A DNA stretch of 64,000 nt, from NCBI GenBank assembly GCA_018389105.1, contig JACATO010001058.1:62001-126000 (forward strand), in the 5' to 3' direction. Shown one piece after another: positions 1 to 12,879 of the stretch; the first letter of the stretch is position 1; every line of letters starts with the position of its first letter. The stretch is from Nautilus pompilius. Taxonomy: Eukaryota; Mollusca; Cephalopoda; Nautilida; Nautilidae. The translations under genes were made by a program, and so were the position numbers. The notes beneath the pieces were generated by a model, which worked only from the letters and a program-made list of their open reading frames with translations, had not been told where the DNA came from and did not search any database.

Positions 1-923
1 TAGGATCCAAGATGTCTGACTTTCAAATAAAAGCTTTTCTGCCTGCTTTTGTGGCCTTAGTTATGTTCTTGGGTTTCTCAGACCTTCAAACAGAAATCAC
101 ATAAAAATATAATTAGATTCCTTTTTGTTTTGTTTTGCCATTTGAAGCAGCTGTGTATGCAATGAATCTGAATTTTATCTGCCAATAATTTAGAAAATTA
201 CTTTCCCCCACAATGCATTGCTCAAAAAACTTGTGATTAGATTCTGATCATATCCGATTGCTACAGAACGTTTAGCTATCAAATCAATAATGCAGATGAA
301 GCAAATACTCAGAGGAAAAAAATACTGCAAAACATTTATCAGAAAGAAAATCACTCTAAAGAAAGCTTAACCAACAAAAAAAAATAATGTATGACGGTAA
401 AAGAAACAGCTCGGATCTACTTTGGAAGATTGGCAGACGTTTTGCTGACTTTTACTTATCGGCAGCTGCGTGTTTTTATGGTGTCTCATTGTAGGGAGGG
501 CTTTCTAAAATATCAGCAGACAGGAGAAACCAGGCTGAGACTGCATGCACCGATACGTTAATGAGACCAAGTGCCAAACGACAAGTTTACATTGCATTTC
601 TTGTCAGCAGCGTTGTGCCATCTTCTCACCACAGGCCTCTAGAAGCCTGCATCTGCTTAACGATGGGAGAAAATGAGTGATCACACTTTACTATACCAAC
701 TCAGCTCTGCATCTTCCTTGTTTTTCTTCGTCTTTTGTGAAATGTGCATTTATTATTATTATTATTATTATCAGTGGTTGCTGTTTGCTTTTCTTTGTAT
801 ATAAAGAATTGCCATGTACATTAATAGCAAAAGAACTGTTCACTTCCTGAACTGTCAAATCATCTGCTGACTCCATCCTTTGTCTCTGATATTTCCGCTT
901 CTTTTTTCTTCTTCTTCCAACAG
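1..923 (+). other. Intron sequence upstream of the first visible ephrin exon
   Basis: No coding exon is recognisable here. The stretch ends in a pyrimidine-rich tract and a CAG acceptor at 921-923 that feeds the first ephrin exon. It holds a short TTA/ATT microsatellite at about 750-771. The ephrin signal peptide and the first half of its receptor-binding domain were looked for and not found, so those exons must lie to the left of the window. Confidence 0.6.
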
Positions 924-1095
924 GTCTCAAAAGAAGAATATGAAAAATGTGTAGTGTATGAGCCGAAGAACGCAACTCTTCTAACAAATTGTTCCAGTCC
1001 ACACAAAGTAGATTATTTCACATTATATGTTCGCGAGTTTCAGTCTTTCCCAAACGTACCAGATTTTAAAAAAGGGGAGAGGCACTATGTTATAT
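924..1095 (+). CDS. EFN: Ephrin exon: middle of the receptor-binding domain
   Basis: Encodes the stretch from VSKEEYEKC to HYVI plus one base. The acceptor is TTCCAACAG and the donor is TATAT|GTAAGT. It contains two conserved ephrin cysteines and NAT/NCS glycosylation sequons. The downstream boundary falls just before the S-T-S-K-G-S motif, at a position where vertebrate ephrin genes are also split. Confidence 0.92.
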
Positions 1096-4000
1096 GTAAG
1101 TACACATTTTTCTCTTCGTCTTGCAATCGATTCTAAGGTTCTAACCATTTCGTAAGGGGGTGTGGAAAGGGCAAGAAATAGAAGTCTCAAAACTCGTAGA
1201 GGCACGGACGGCCAAACCGGGCATTGTTGTTGTTGTTCTTTTGCAATTGTACCACATCATTATACACACAGGGATTTCTCCAGCATATATTTTGCCTTAT
1301 CAAAGATCAGCTTACAAATAATTTTTGTCTATTTTTTTTTAGAATTACTTAATGCCCGTTGACGGCGATAACTTTAACTTTAAAATCGTTCCTATTGTTT
1401 AGAGATGAGGGAAAGCCGCCACGGAGCTCGTGGAGTCTTGTTGTAATTAATACATCGGCTATCGATCGCCTTTGATGTCACAATTTGCTCAGTTAAGAAC
1501 TTCTTTGATAATGTGTTACTACAAAAATAAAAAAAACTGTTTTATTCTCTTGGGTTCAGATTTTTCTTTGTTATTAATTGTATGAATAGTTTAAAATGTA
1601 TTAAATGATAGACTCTGACACAAAATACCCTCCATGCCTAATTTTAGCATCCTATCTCTTCTCCTGCAAATGTGAATTTTTGTGTGGACTAAAACGTTAT
1701 AAAGATCGATGATCATAACAACGAACAAATTTTTATGAGGTTTTTCCTCTCTTATCACGGCTACAAAGCCTTCATTTAGCTTTCAAGAGAGAATAAAACT
1801 GTACAAGTAAAAAGTGCATCCATCCTACATTACCATAATTTATGAAATATTTAAATCAGAAGAAACAGCTGTTGATGCTCTTTCATACTAAATTGCATCA
1901 CACAGAAGTAGTAGGTAACTATTTTATTATAAGCATATGAACATTTTTGCCTATTTAAGCAATACCTTGTAATGGAAGATGTATGGCCCAACTTTGGAGA
2001 AGTCTAGACTCCAAATAGGTTAACCATAATGCTTCCATTCTCTAAGCATTTAGAATATGCAGAAGGATTCTTTTTTTTTTCCAAAACAATTAAGTATCAG
2101 TTATTTACACTTAGAAACAGCAGCAGGTTGTCATCATTATAAACTGGCTGAAGCATCATCAGCATGATGATGTATTATATATGTAAAAATAAAAAAAATA
2201 TACAATTTACAGGCGGCAGTTGTTATCAGTCAGTTTCAAAGTTTTACAGATACATTTCTCCTCCCCGTGGCTCCTTGTATAAGCTACCGATGGTGTACTG
2301 GCTTTTCTAAAGGAGCTGAAGTAAACCAATAATATCCCGAGGTCGCAAAGGGGCCCAAAGTTTTGTTTTGTTTTGTCTTGTGCGTGTGCGCTTTTGGTGA
2401 TTTTAATTTGTTTTAATTTTTGTTTTAGCTACGTCAAAAGGCTCTCTGTTAGGTATCAATAACCAGTGGGGCGGAGCCTGCCAGAAGAAAGGGATGAGGC
2501 TCATTCTAGACATCTGTTGTGTTTCGTCAACGCACCCAACCACCACCAGAAGGCTTGGTCCAGAAGTGACGCAGGCAAGAAGCACAGGTAAACAAACGTC
2601 CAGGTGTGGCAGTAAAGCAAACAGACTGTATATATATATATATAATAAACAATGGAGAGAGAGGAAAAATGGTTGTATTAATCAATTTAGAATTGTGTCC
2701 ATGATTCCTTTTTTTTGCCTGTCAGTCAGACCAGAAGAGACGGCTTCAGAGCTACACGCTAACGTTTTCATACCTTGATAAGATATACACTTCCCTTTCT
2801 TTTTACCTTTTTAAATCATGAAAAGAAAAGTTTTGGGTATGTAATTAAATAAATGCATAATGTTATTAGCTATAAAATTATTCTGTGCTTAATAAATTCA
2901 ATATCTTTTGCGTGTGACGTTTCCTTATCTCGCCACACAGACCTGATAAATTTTATCTAAGGCTTTTAATTCAGATTGGAATCATTATATTGAATTTATT
3001 CTTTGCAGTTCGTGTTCATTATAGACTTAACTAGGTAGGAATCAGACCTTTCCAGTCTGTAATATGGTTTTTGTAAAGTCTGTCGAATATACTAAATGGA
3101 AATCACATTAGAATAGATTAATGGTAAGTATAGTTATATCGTAAGAATCACATTGGCCATTTTCCCCTTCCTTCCTGTATTTTACGCCATCTCTTTGTAA
3201 CTACTAAGTGACTGGAAAAATCATGGTTTTTGTTTTCTAACTTTACTAAATGAACTGTAAAATTAATAATAAACTTAGTTTTATGCTGGTAATAAGACAT
3301 CTAACAGATAAATGTTTTGAGATGTGTTTTGCCATATTTTATCGTGTTAACCTTTGTTTACTCTTCAGAAAGTTGGTGCAGAAGAATTTGGCTTTTGTGA
3401 TTGAATACGACCATAACAATTTAAATTCTTTATCCTTTATCGGTTTAGGCGGCTTTCTGATCTAAAATATCTATGTATTAAATTCCATTTGTGAAGAAAT
3501 GTGCAATGATAAGAAGTTTATCCCTTAACCAAGTTAGTCCAAAGATTTTATTACATGTTAATGGCCACCTTTGAACTGTATGTGACTGGCTCATCAGCAC
3601 CATCTCGCCTAGTATTACTGGCCATAGTCGGGTTAGGATATATAGAGGATGTTGTGGGTGAAAAATCTGAGTACATGGCTGGCCCATCCATTGTAGTAAT
3701 GTGGTTTGTCTTTAAGGAATGCAGTGATACTCTAATCTTGTTTGTGTAGGGATTATATTGCACAACATTGGCATTTTCTCCTTGGTACTGCTGCTATACA
3801 CACAGCTTGCCATCAGAGAAACCTATTTTGAGACAGCTTTTGTCAGAAAATATTAGTTGCTGCCCAAACTGTTAGATTTGGGGAGAAATATCTTGTGCTG
3901 CAAGGCCATTGTTGGCAGTAGCATGTATGCAAGTAGCATCTACCTACCTGGAGCTTTGACCTACCACAGGGAATCTCTGGCCAGGACTGCCATATTAAAA

Positions 4001-6520
4001 AAACATTCTTTATATCAGAAACCCTTCATTTGTCAGAATTTACTGTTGCTGAACTTGCTGCTATAGGGTATTAAAACAAAGACTAATAGGTTTCTGCTTA
4101 TTCAGGAGCCATACATAAAAATGTAATTTTTAAAATATTCTCAGGTTAGAAAATGCACTATAGTGCACATTCTTTGAAATAAAACACACACACAAGTTAT
4201 AAGAAAAATATCTTTAACTATTCTTGCTATTAGATCTAAGATCTGTCATCAGAACGCGTCCTTTAAGCTGGCGCCCAGCCCATTTCTCATGATGCACCAG
4301 TCACAACCGCTCTAAAGATCAGTTGTGTTTCTCTTTCCCATATTATTGTAATTTATGAAAAATTAATAATTCTTTTATGTTGTTTTTGTTCCAGGAACTT
4401 GATTTTTTGCTACAAATCCATTTGCAGACTTTGAGGTGATAGATAGAGTAAAAACAAACACTCTGACCAAAATAATAATGCTATTTTCACAGTTTTTTTT
4501 AATGAAAAATAACAATGGGAACTGAAATTATTTCATCATTCTGATCAGGAAGTATCTGATAAAGACCACTGAGTCACTGTGTCAGGGTGGCCATAGCTTA
4601 GTGAAATATGACTTCTGGTTTAGGCTGTCTACACAGCGTCTAGACACACTTGAATCCATTAATATTCATATGAGTTTAGGACTGTCTTCATCAGTGAACC
4701 TCCATTCTCTCAGTCCCCCCATAGACAAAAGCACTGAGAGGAGCAGCATTAGTGGATTGGCCAAGAAGGAAACCTAAACTGACCAGGCAATTATTGAAAT
4801 GAGATTAATTCACACACCTGATGTCACCTGATGACTTGGCTGCCTTATTTGAAATTACAGATTAGTAATCGTGGCTTTCTAACACATCATCCATCTTTTT
4901 AAAAAATCTGTTCTTTGAGATGCTGAAAAGAATTCTTAGTTTAATAACTTAACTTTCTTTCTCCCTAAATTTGGTACTGAAAAATACAAACCACTAGACA
5001 CATTCAGGTGAGACCCCCATTCCTTCAGTTTAAAAGTATAAATTTAAAAAAATTTCACAAAGGCTGTAGTAAGGAGGTAGAATTGTCATTATTTTCATAT
5101 TTGAACTGTCTTATTTCCATTTATCTAATATTATTTTTGTACGTAAGCGTACCTATTAGGCAAGCGAGGATGCTTTGACTGATTTAGTTATGGTGATATT
5201 GATTCTAAGAGATAAACCTAAATTAAATTTGTGAATAATATTAAGAAAGAAAAAGAATGAAGATTGATTTTACCAAATGTAAAATATTGTTGTAATGTTG
5301 GTTTAAATTTTCAAATGATAATTACATTTATCCAAAGCATAAACCCCAGAGGGTAGTGGCTTCTCTCTCCCCCCCTCTCTCTCTGTTTTTTTTTTGAGGA
5401 TGGCATAATGAACACTCTTAATCAGTGGGTTGGCCCACCCATGAGCAGGAACCACTGAAGTAAAGATGCTTTTGATGTGGGCTAATAAATAACCATTTGC
5501 GTAGTAAATGAATTATCCGTACAATTAAGTGGGAAGATTTAGAAATTAAGAACTTTTATGGACAGTTCTGCAAATAATTATGCTCTTAACTTTTGAATTT
5601 ATTTATTTACTTACTTACTTATTAGCAGCGCCCCCTGTACGTACAAAACAGACGACAACTACTGACCAGCCTACCACAACGACCAAGCCAATTGCAACAT
5701 CGAAGCCTCTCACAACAACAACAAGAAAAGTGAAGTCAGACACTGTAGTTGTTGGTAAGTACAAGGGAGACAACTCTGCTCCGGTTTTGCCATCACTACC
5801 TCTCTCTCTCTACCTAAATATATATATATATATTGATATTTAGTTTAGTTAACAACAACAAACAGGCAACAAGTTCTGCTGGTTTCCATGAAAAATTATA
5901 TACTGAATGACAATACTCGAATCTAAATTTAAAATCTGTGCCTGATACTCTCAGTCTAGGAGGAGACATTGGGGGTGTGTGTACATCATCCGCATCATAT
6001 CAGATACTTGACAGCCAGCGCTGTGTCGGTTCTTCCGAGGTAGCTTTGTTTTCAATTAGTCAGTAACCAAAGTCAGGTAAGAAAATGTAATAGCTTCGTC
6101 ATTTCTACCATCAGCTGATTTAAGTTCTTTTATTCACAATTTTGTCCAACTTGCTGTAAAGTATTAAGGTGCAGCAGTAGCTAAATTTAAGGGGCCAAGT
6201 TTATCCGGAAATTTGGTCAGGGTTGGAGGGGGGGGCAGAAATGTGCTCGAAAAACACAATCGGCTGCTGATGAGAGAGAGGGACCGACCTCTGTGCAGTC
6301 TTTGAAACGTGTGAATGCTGGAAATAAATGGGATCTCCTGTTTTCTTTTTTAGCTCCTGATGCTGGTAATCAACGGCCAAAAATCATCAAGGATTCTGAG
6401 ATAAACGCCACGGGGCCTAAGAACATGGGACTGATAAACGGGTCAGACTATCCCCGTTACTCGTGGACGCTTCTCTTCGTTCTTATACACATCTGCCGCT
6501 GGTTCCTCTTTTCTCGATAG
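924..6520 (+). CDS. EFN: Ephrin (GPI-anchored type), 3' part of the gene, four coding exons
   Basis: Ephrins are cell-surface ligands of Eph receptor tyrosine kinases used in contact guidance and tissue boundary formation. Joined exons: 924-1095, 2429-2587, 5629-5754 (or from 5626), 6354-6520. All junction phases agree (phase 1 at each join). Visible signatures are the YEKC and LLTNC cysteines, LYVREFQ, then PDFKKGERHY, and across the splice STSKGSLLGINNQ and GGACQKKGMRLIL, which match the second half of the ephrin receptor-binding domain. A Thr-rich stalk follows, then a hydrophobic C-terminal tail without a cytoplasmic domain or PDZ ligand. This suggests a GPI anchor (A-type-like) rather than a transmembrane B-type. 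The 5' exons are missing because the window starts inside the gene. Family call is firm; the anchor type is inferred. Confidence 0.93.
2429..2587 (+). CDS. EFN: Ephrin exon: end of the receptor-binding domain
   Basis: Acceptor TTTTGTTTTAG, donor ACAG|GTAAAC. It completes the Ser codon begun in the previous exon and reads TSKGSLLGINNQ, GGACQKKG, MRLIL, then a Ser/Thr/Pro-containing linker. The GGxCQ...M+ pattern is the diagnostic end of ephrin ectodomains. Confidence 0.93.
2588..5625 (+). other. Ephrin intron (about 3 kb)
   Basis: No exon or transposon protein is recognised. It contains a (TA)n run at about 2629-2644 and a CT-rich tract near 5365-5395. Short open frames in this interval show no family similarity. 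Confidence 0.6.
5629..5754 (+). CDS. EFN: Ephrin exon: threonine-rich stalk
   Basis: Encodes about 42 residues, 15 of them threonine, in blocks such as KQTTTTDQPTTTTKP. It is a mucin-like, probably O-glycosylated spacer between the receptor-binding domain and the membrane anchor. The donor is GTTG|GTAAGT. The acceptor is a tandem TAGCAG: splicing after TAG (start 5626) or after CAG (start 5629) keeps the frame and adds or omits one alanine. The short exon is of the kind often skipped or variable between ephrin isoforms, but no alternative form can be proven from DNA alone. Confidence 0.85.
6354..6520 (+). CDS. EFN: Ephrin last exon: juxtamembrane linker, GPI-signal-like tail and stop
   Basis: Acceptor CTTTTTTAG. 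It reads APDAGNQRPK, an N-glycosylation sequon NAT, a small-residue stretch GLINGSD that could hold the GPI omega site, and ends with the hydrophobic run WTLLFVLIHICRWFLF followed by SR and TAG at 6518-6520. The lack of any cytoplasmic tail after the hydrophobic segment argues for GPI attachment. Confidence 0.88.
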
Positions 6521-9500
6521 TCTCATTGCGGCGGTCAACAGGGGCCCCCCTCCCCCTTTTTTTAGGGGCTGGCTGGCTGGCTGTTTGTTTGTTCCTTTTT
6601 TTTTTTTTTCCTTCCTCAAATATTTGGACGAATCAAAAACTTGTTTTTGTCTCTCTCCACGAGATGAAGAAAGGCTATTGGAGACTTTCATTCTCCAAAA
6701 CTCAACCTCAACATCAGAGGGTTGCCCTGCTTTCCATCTTGCCAACCTACGTCAGTTTGTTTGTTTGTTCTTCTTTTTTTTTTTTTTTTTGTTCTTTTGT
6801 TTTTGCCTCCTCAACTGACGGAATCGGGTGAAAGTCCCCACGAGTAACCCCTGGGTGTAAATATTCGAAGTTTTCTTTTTTTTCCCCTCGTTCGGAGGTA
6901 ACCACCTGACAAACCCTGTTCGTGTTGTCGAAGAGAAAACAACAACAACAAAAGATAAGTAAGTAAACAAACACCTGAAGCGTTGTGGAAGTGACCTGCC
7001 ATACACCGACTGCTCATTGACCAGTCTTGCCATTGCCTGAAGCTTTCATTTTAGATGTAATGTCGGTATCTGTTCCAACAAATACTTCAACTGATCCTCT
7101 CCACCCCATTAGACGGACGGTACGACTCTGAGCTGGCTGGTTCGCGTGACCATCGAAAAAGGCGCACGGGGGTGGGGCGTGTGTGAGAGAGAGAGAGAGA
7201 ACGCCATTCTTCTTCGTACAGACATTCCAAGACAATTACAAAAGCTGCTCCTTGAACGTGGTTGGGTTTGTTGCTTAGCAGTGCTGAAAGTGTCCAGGCA
7301 AAAAAAAAAATAAAAAAGCTCAAAAAATCGTTCCCTCCTGTGTCCGTGGGGGGTGGGGGTGGGGTGGGGAGATTGGGAGGGGGGGGGGACAGGAACGACC
7401 CCCCCCACACTGATGGAGCATCTCAAAAATGTGATATGAACTTTCGTTTGGCAAGCCACTGCCATACTGATGGTGGCACTGTTCGCCGATGACATCACTG
7501 TCCCTATCTGATTTGTATATAACACCTGTCCTCTTGCTTTGTTTTGTAGCTAGGTCAAGTCCAAAACAAAACAGGTGCTACAAATGTTAAAAATAATGCT
7601 AATACTAATAACAATGGTTATATATATATATTTAAAGGTCATTCAGCTATGACCAGTCTGAAATAAACCACTGACCATCCATTCAGCGTATTTGCTCACT
7701 GTTGGTGGTGGCATGTTCATTAATTAACCCCCCACCCCCCATTCACTCATACTAACATTTTATTACTGGTACATATTTGGAAACTGAGGAGCAGCAGGTA
7801 CAACATCAGTGATTGCATGTGTATGAAACAAGGGAACTTTTAATCTCTAACCAGATTACACAGCTACTACTATTATTATTGGAAACATACCATTTTATTT
7901 TGCATTATTGTATCTTTTTAAAAAAAGATACAGGCTCAGTTATAAGCAATGCATGTGTCTGTACCCTGTTACCATCTCCCCTCTTGAAATGAAGGATGTC
8001 ACCAAAATTTACTTTTGTTGAAAAGAAAAAAAATTTGCAATAGAAGATTCCTTCATTTACGTTTCACGCTTTATTTTAAATAAGAATGGTCTCTAGGAAG
8101 GCAACATTGGCTGGAGAACTTTGAAACGCCACACACACACTAGTAGAAGATCTGCGAAGGTGCGCCAACCCAAAAGTCTAATCATGGCCGATTGAGAGAC
8201 TATAAGTTATGTAAGGTTCTAGTAACTTCTGATCAGTCTGCGTCTCTGTGTGTGATATAATAAACTTTATCGGTGGCGATAATGTTCAGTTCTGATTTAG
8301 TCTTCCTCTTGTGCGCTTTGTCTAGATCTACATGAACCTTTAACTAAAAACAGTAGACTAAATTTTTAACAACGATAAGATACATACACTAGTATTCAAC
8401 TAGGCTTTGGTAGAAAATACTGATACCAGATCCCCATTTCCATTAGAAACAATCATTGAAGTTTTTCGGAAGCAGTATGAAAAGTATCTATTTCTCTAGA
8501 TGAATATAGTTATTTGTAATCTGTTAATGTTTATTACCTCCCTTTAACAAAAAAAAAACTTTTGATTGTCTCCCTTGTTTAGATCGGCTAGCATAGGTTT
8601 GTCATTGAATGGAAACAGCTTGATCGAATTATTATAACGACGAGTTTGTTTTGTTAAGGTGGGGTGCACAAACATCATCAGAATGATATAAAGTTTACTG
8701 GTTGGAGACAGAATGAGAAAACTTTGTAACCCAAAGGACAAACTTCTGATCAATCGAGGTGGGTGAGTGGTTGGTCCTGTCCGACGATATTGATGTCCTG
8801 AAGAAAATTACTTAGATCCGACAGCCAAGTTTGCCATTTATGCCACTTGGACTCCGAAACCCGCTTGTAGTTTCACATCAGTTTTGTTCTCTTCGCTGTT
8901 TTATTTGATGTAGGGAGAAATAGAACTTTTCAGCTGGCCGATGGTGCTAAGATACTTAAGTTTCAAAGCTTAAAATAACAGCTATGGAATCAAATCAATT
9001 GGATTTGTTTTTTAAAAATTAAGATAACATAAAAAAAAAAAAAGTTAGCATTTTCTTCTCTTTTTTTGGTTTTGTTTTCATCATTAAATGAGGTTTTAGG
9101 TCTAATAATACAAAAGCTTTAAACATACATGAATACTGGAAAAACGCATTTAGCGCTATCTTGCTATGCAGTTGACATCTGAATAAATTTGGACATTTAA
9201 TAGTACCAACAAGACTTGTATGGAACACAAGAGCTTAACAACAGTAACGTCTGGAGAATTAGTTTTCTTTTTTTCTCCCTTTATCAAAACAAGAATATTT
9301 CAGTCTTTCAATGTAATTCCTACTCTCCGTAGCCCAGCTCCCTTGTTTCATCACTTCTGCTGTGATCATGTAATAAAATGCCCTTTTTTTTTGGTTTGTT
9401 TGTTTGTTTCCCCTTGTACAAAATTCAATAAGACGTTTTGTGATAATTAAATTATAAAGAAAACATATCTTTTCTGCCAAAATATGTTACATGTTGGTAT

Positions 9501-12500
9501 GATGTGGATGGTAAAGAGGAGGAGGAGGAGGAGGAAATGACTCTACCATGAACATGTTTGTTGTAGGTGTATGTACTGTACATATAGATTTTACCAACAG
9601 CTGCCATTAGTCATTGTCAGATATCTTGGTGGGTGAAGAACCTGTAAATATATAGCAATATCATTTTTTTTTTTTCTAATTTGATAATTTCAAAGCAATC
9701 AAGATGTATTACACTTGAGACGTAAATATTTAACAATGATAAATCCGAATTGTAAAGGTTACCTGTGTTTTGTATGTCATTCTTCTAGTAAGCATAGGAC
9801 TCTGCTGATGATACCTAGTAAAAACTTCTCTCTTTTTTTTAAATAATCAAAACTTTTGATTTTTTTCAAATTGATCCGATTGATTGGTTAGGACCTGACA
9901 GCCCTACCGACCCCTTCCTCCCACTACGGTCCACCAATCGTTAACGTTGTTGCATGATGTTTGCCAGGGGAGACAACTGAGAAAGACCAGATCTCCAATG
10001 TTATGATGTCACGTCTTTCTATAAACTTTTGTATAGATGTGAGCGCGTATGGAAGGGATCCGTGAGCCTATGTGTATACGTATGGCACCCTAGTAGTGCT
10101 ACTAACTAAAACATGCTTATTTATATCAAAACTTAAACTGACAGGAATGAAAATGGAACTCTTGTTGTTCATACCTCTGTAGCTAGTGAACATTTCCAAT
10201 TCCTCAAACATTTATTTGGTTTTCTGTTTATATAATTAGAAAAAAAATAAATGATCACCTTTTATACCTCTGGGTTATGGATTATTTGAGTTTCTGTTAT
10301 CTTTTGAAATAGAATCTAAATTGTGTGCTTATAGAAGACATTTGGTATCAGTTTGTTAGTTTTCTTCTTTAGTACAATCAGAAGACTCGTTGGTGCAGCA
10401 GCTGACTATAGAAAAAAATGTTTTAGTTACCAGTATTTATTTTTAAGGTTTCGCCAGTGGTTCAGATCTTTTGAAAAACAGAGTAAAATAAGTTGGGTTT
10501 ATCTGGTAATCTAAAGGTTTAAAGTGATCTGCCTGCAGTAAGTTTTTTTTAAAAAAAAAAAAAAAAAACTTGTATTTTGACAGTGAATTGTGTCACTCCA
10601 TATATTTTTAAAATTTGTATTCATGTATTAATTGGCCATTGTTTTTTTTTTTCTTTTTCTTTTTCGCTTGTTTATGCCGATAAATTGCGTAAAATTTCTT
10701 GTTTTCCTCCTGTCGTTTACAAAAACGCAAACTGCAAAGGATCCCAGTGTCATGGAGTTCCGTCGGATTTAGATCGGATCTTCTGAGATACCGCGGTAAC
10801 GGATGGTGGGCAGATGAAGGAAAGCACCTGACAGACAGTCTGACTGTGTAACATTCTTTACCAACTTTGTAATAGCATCCCACCTCATAGCAAATCTTGG
10901 ACAATTCAGTGTTAGTTTTGAGTTGTGCATTATTGGGGAGTCTGACTTAGTTTTAATCTTCCTCTACGTATTTGGCATTTTAAGTTAACCCTTGATGTGC
11001 TAAAGCTATCAAGAAATATTTAAGGTTAAGGACTTTCATCTATTTGGTTGTTATGAGTTGTTTGTTATAGCTGGACATCTGAACACATCACTGGGCTGGA
11101 CCCATTTTTGATAACTTTTAAAAGGAGCTCCCTAAAAATACTTAACAAAGACATCCTATTCCTGTGGACCTTTGTACTGTGATGCCAAAAGTTTGCATTT
11201 TTATTTAAAAAGTGAAACGTGACAAATGCTGAACATCATCAGTCTAGAACTTCTCTTAAGGTTTAAACACACAATCTTCCAATTACTATTGTTAGTCATT
11301 CAGTATTTTTTTCTTTTTTAATTTAGCCATCAGGTGAAAATTCGTTAGATCAAAAACTGGAAAGGAGCAGAAAAACAACCAGGTTACAACTGAACACCTC
11401 CATATTTCTAACAAAGCTCTAAAACTCGTATTTTGTAGGATCTGAAAGAGAAATTCTTCTATCGTCTTCTCTTCTGTAAATATCTCTCTTCTTTTTCGGT
11501 GACTGTTGCTTGAGATGTCCCACTTTACCAAACCAGAATGGAAAGGGTTAGCAGGGGACACAGAAAAGAATTTGCTGTGTTGTGTAATGTAGTTTTAGTT
11601 AAAAACCAAACCTAACTTACCCAAGCTGTTGCCATGACAATTACTTTTTTTTTACTCTGCTCTGCACCTTTGTGATTGGTTGTTTATCCACATTCTGCAA
11701 AATAAAATGGCCGTCTTTGACATGACACACTTCATCACATCTAAGATCTCGTGTAGACTCTTTTTTTAAGGAATTTTTGAGAATAATGATTTTGGTGTCC
11801 AAATAATTTTAAAGACAATTTAGCTTGTGTGTTTTGGTGAGGAATCTAAAAACAGAAAACCAGCCTCACTTCTGTTTTCACGCTGATGAACTTTACTTTT
11901 AAAAATATTTCGTTCATATCTCTAAGTTCAAAAAGAAGAGAGCTCTCCCCCTCACTCTATCCCCATCTCTCTCACACTATCCCCATCTCTACTCATTTCT
12001 CAGCAATAAATTTAATCATGAACTTCCTTTCTAGCTAAAAAAGTTTCTGGGGGGGGTGGGGATTTTTGTAATTTATTTAAATTGCAGGCAGACTTCTCCC
12101 CTCCCTACGTGTGCTATATTGCCAACCCAGATTTGTACATAGAAGGGTGAAGGATTTAATTCCATTTTTGTCTGTTTCACACAACGCCGCCGTCTCTCTG
12201 TAATCACAGCATAGCTGAATAAAATTATGCGGAATTATTAGAACGAGTAAATTTCAATGTTTCTCTCTTTTTTTCTTGCAGAACCAATGTGGTTATTTCA
12301 GCAGGACCCCCCCCCCAAAACAACAAAAAAGAAACTGGGTGATTTAAGTAATTTTAAAGTGTATATATATATTTTTTTTTTTGGAACCATTTTAAAAGAA
12401 CCCAGCCACCCACGATCGATTTCAACAGAATCCTGAGTCAGTTGGATTCAGATAATTTTCCATTACATTTTCTCTCTCTCCCCTTAAATTCCAAGAACTA

Positions 12501-12850
12501 AGTTTTAAAATGGTATCGTAATAGGATAGGGAATGCAATTAGTCGCATTATCTGCAAAGGAAAATAACTGATTGAAATCACAAAATTTTATTTAGCTGTG
12601 AGGTGATGTATCAAATAAAGGGAAAGAAATCCAAATGTCATGACACTACTGCCACCTAGGGGGGGCACAATGCAAGGATCTGTTCTCAAACCATGTCAGT
12701 TGTGTTTAAGTCTGGAACAATCAATGAATGTACCCTACAAAGCCCGTGATACTATGTTTGATCAAATATTTTGTAAAAATTTTTTTTTTTTTTGTAAGCA
12801 AAGGTGTAAATCTTTTCATGTTGAAATAAAAGATGAATGACCTAAACATC
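6521..12850 (+). other. Probable ephrin 3' UTR and downstream non-coding DNA
   Basis: No protein gene is recognisable. Open frames here are low-complexity (poly-T, poly-G, GA runs) and show no family features. AATAAA hexamers in the sense direction occur at 8259-8264 and 12825-12830; the latter is followed by a GT-rich TTGTTGTTGTACGTG tract and is a candidate distal poly(A) site. Pumilio-type TGTAAATA motifs occur at 6856-6863, 9643-9650 and 11475-11482. Where the transcript really ends cannot be decided from DNA alone. Confidence 0.4.
12825..12830 (+). terminator. Candidate poly(A) signal, plus strand
   Basis: AATAAA followed about 20 bases later by a GT-rich downstream element. It could end a long ephrin 3' UTR. 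The earlier AATAAA at 8259 is an equally possible, more proximal signal. Confidence 0.3.
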
Positions 12851-12879
12851 TTGTTGTTGTACGTGAATCCTTTATGCCC

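Noticed and set aside
6443-7525. Minus-strand frames of 75-138 residues after the ephrin stop
   Set aside because: They arise from poly-T, poly-G and GA tracts in the probable ephrin 3' UTR, with low-complexity Lys/Phe/Pro runs and no homology.
10540-10570. T8-A19 run as a possible terminator or hairpin
   Set aside because: Homopolymer juxtapositions are common in this AT-rich DNA and there is no gene whose end it would mark.
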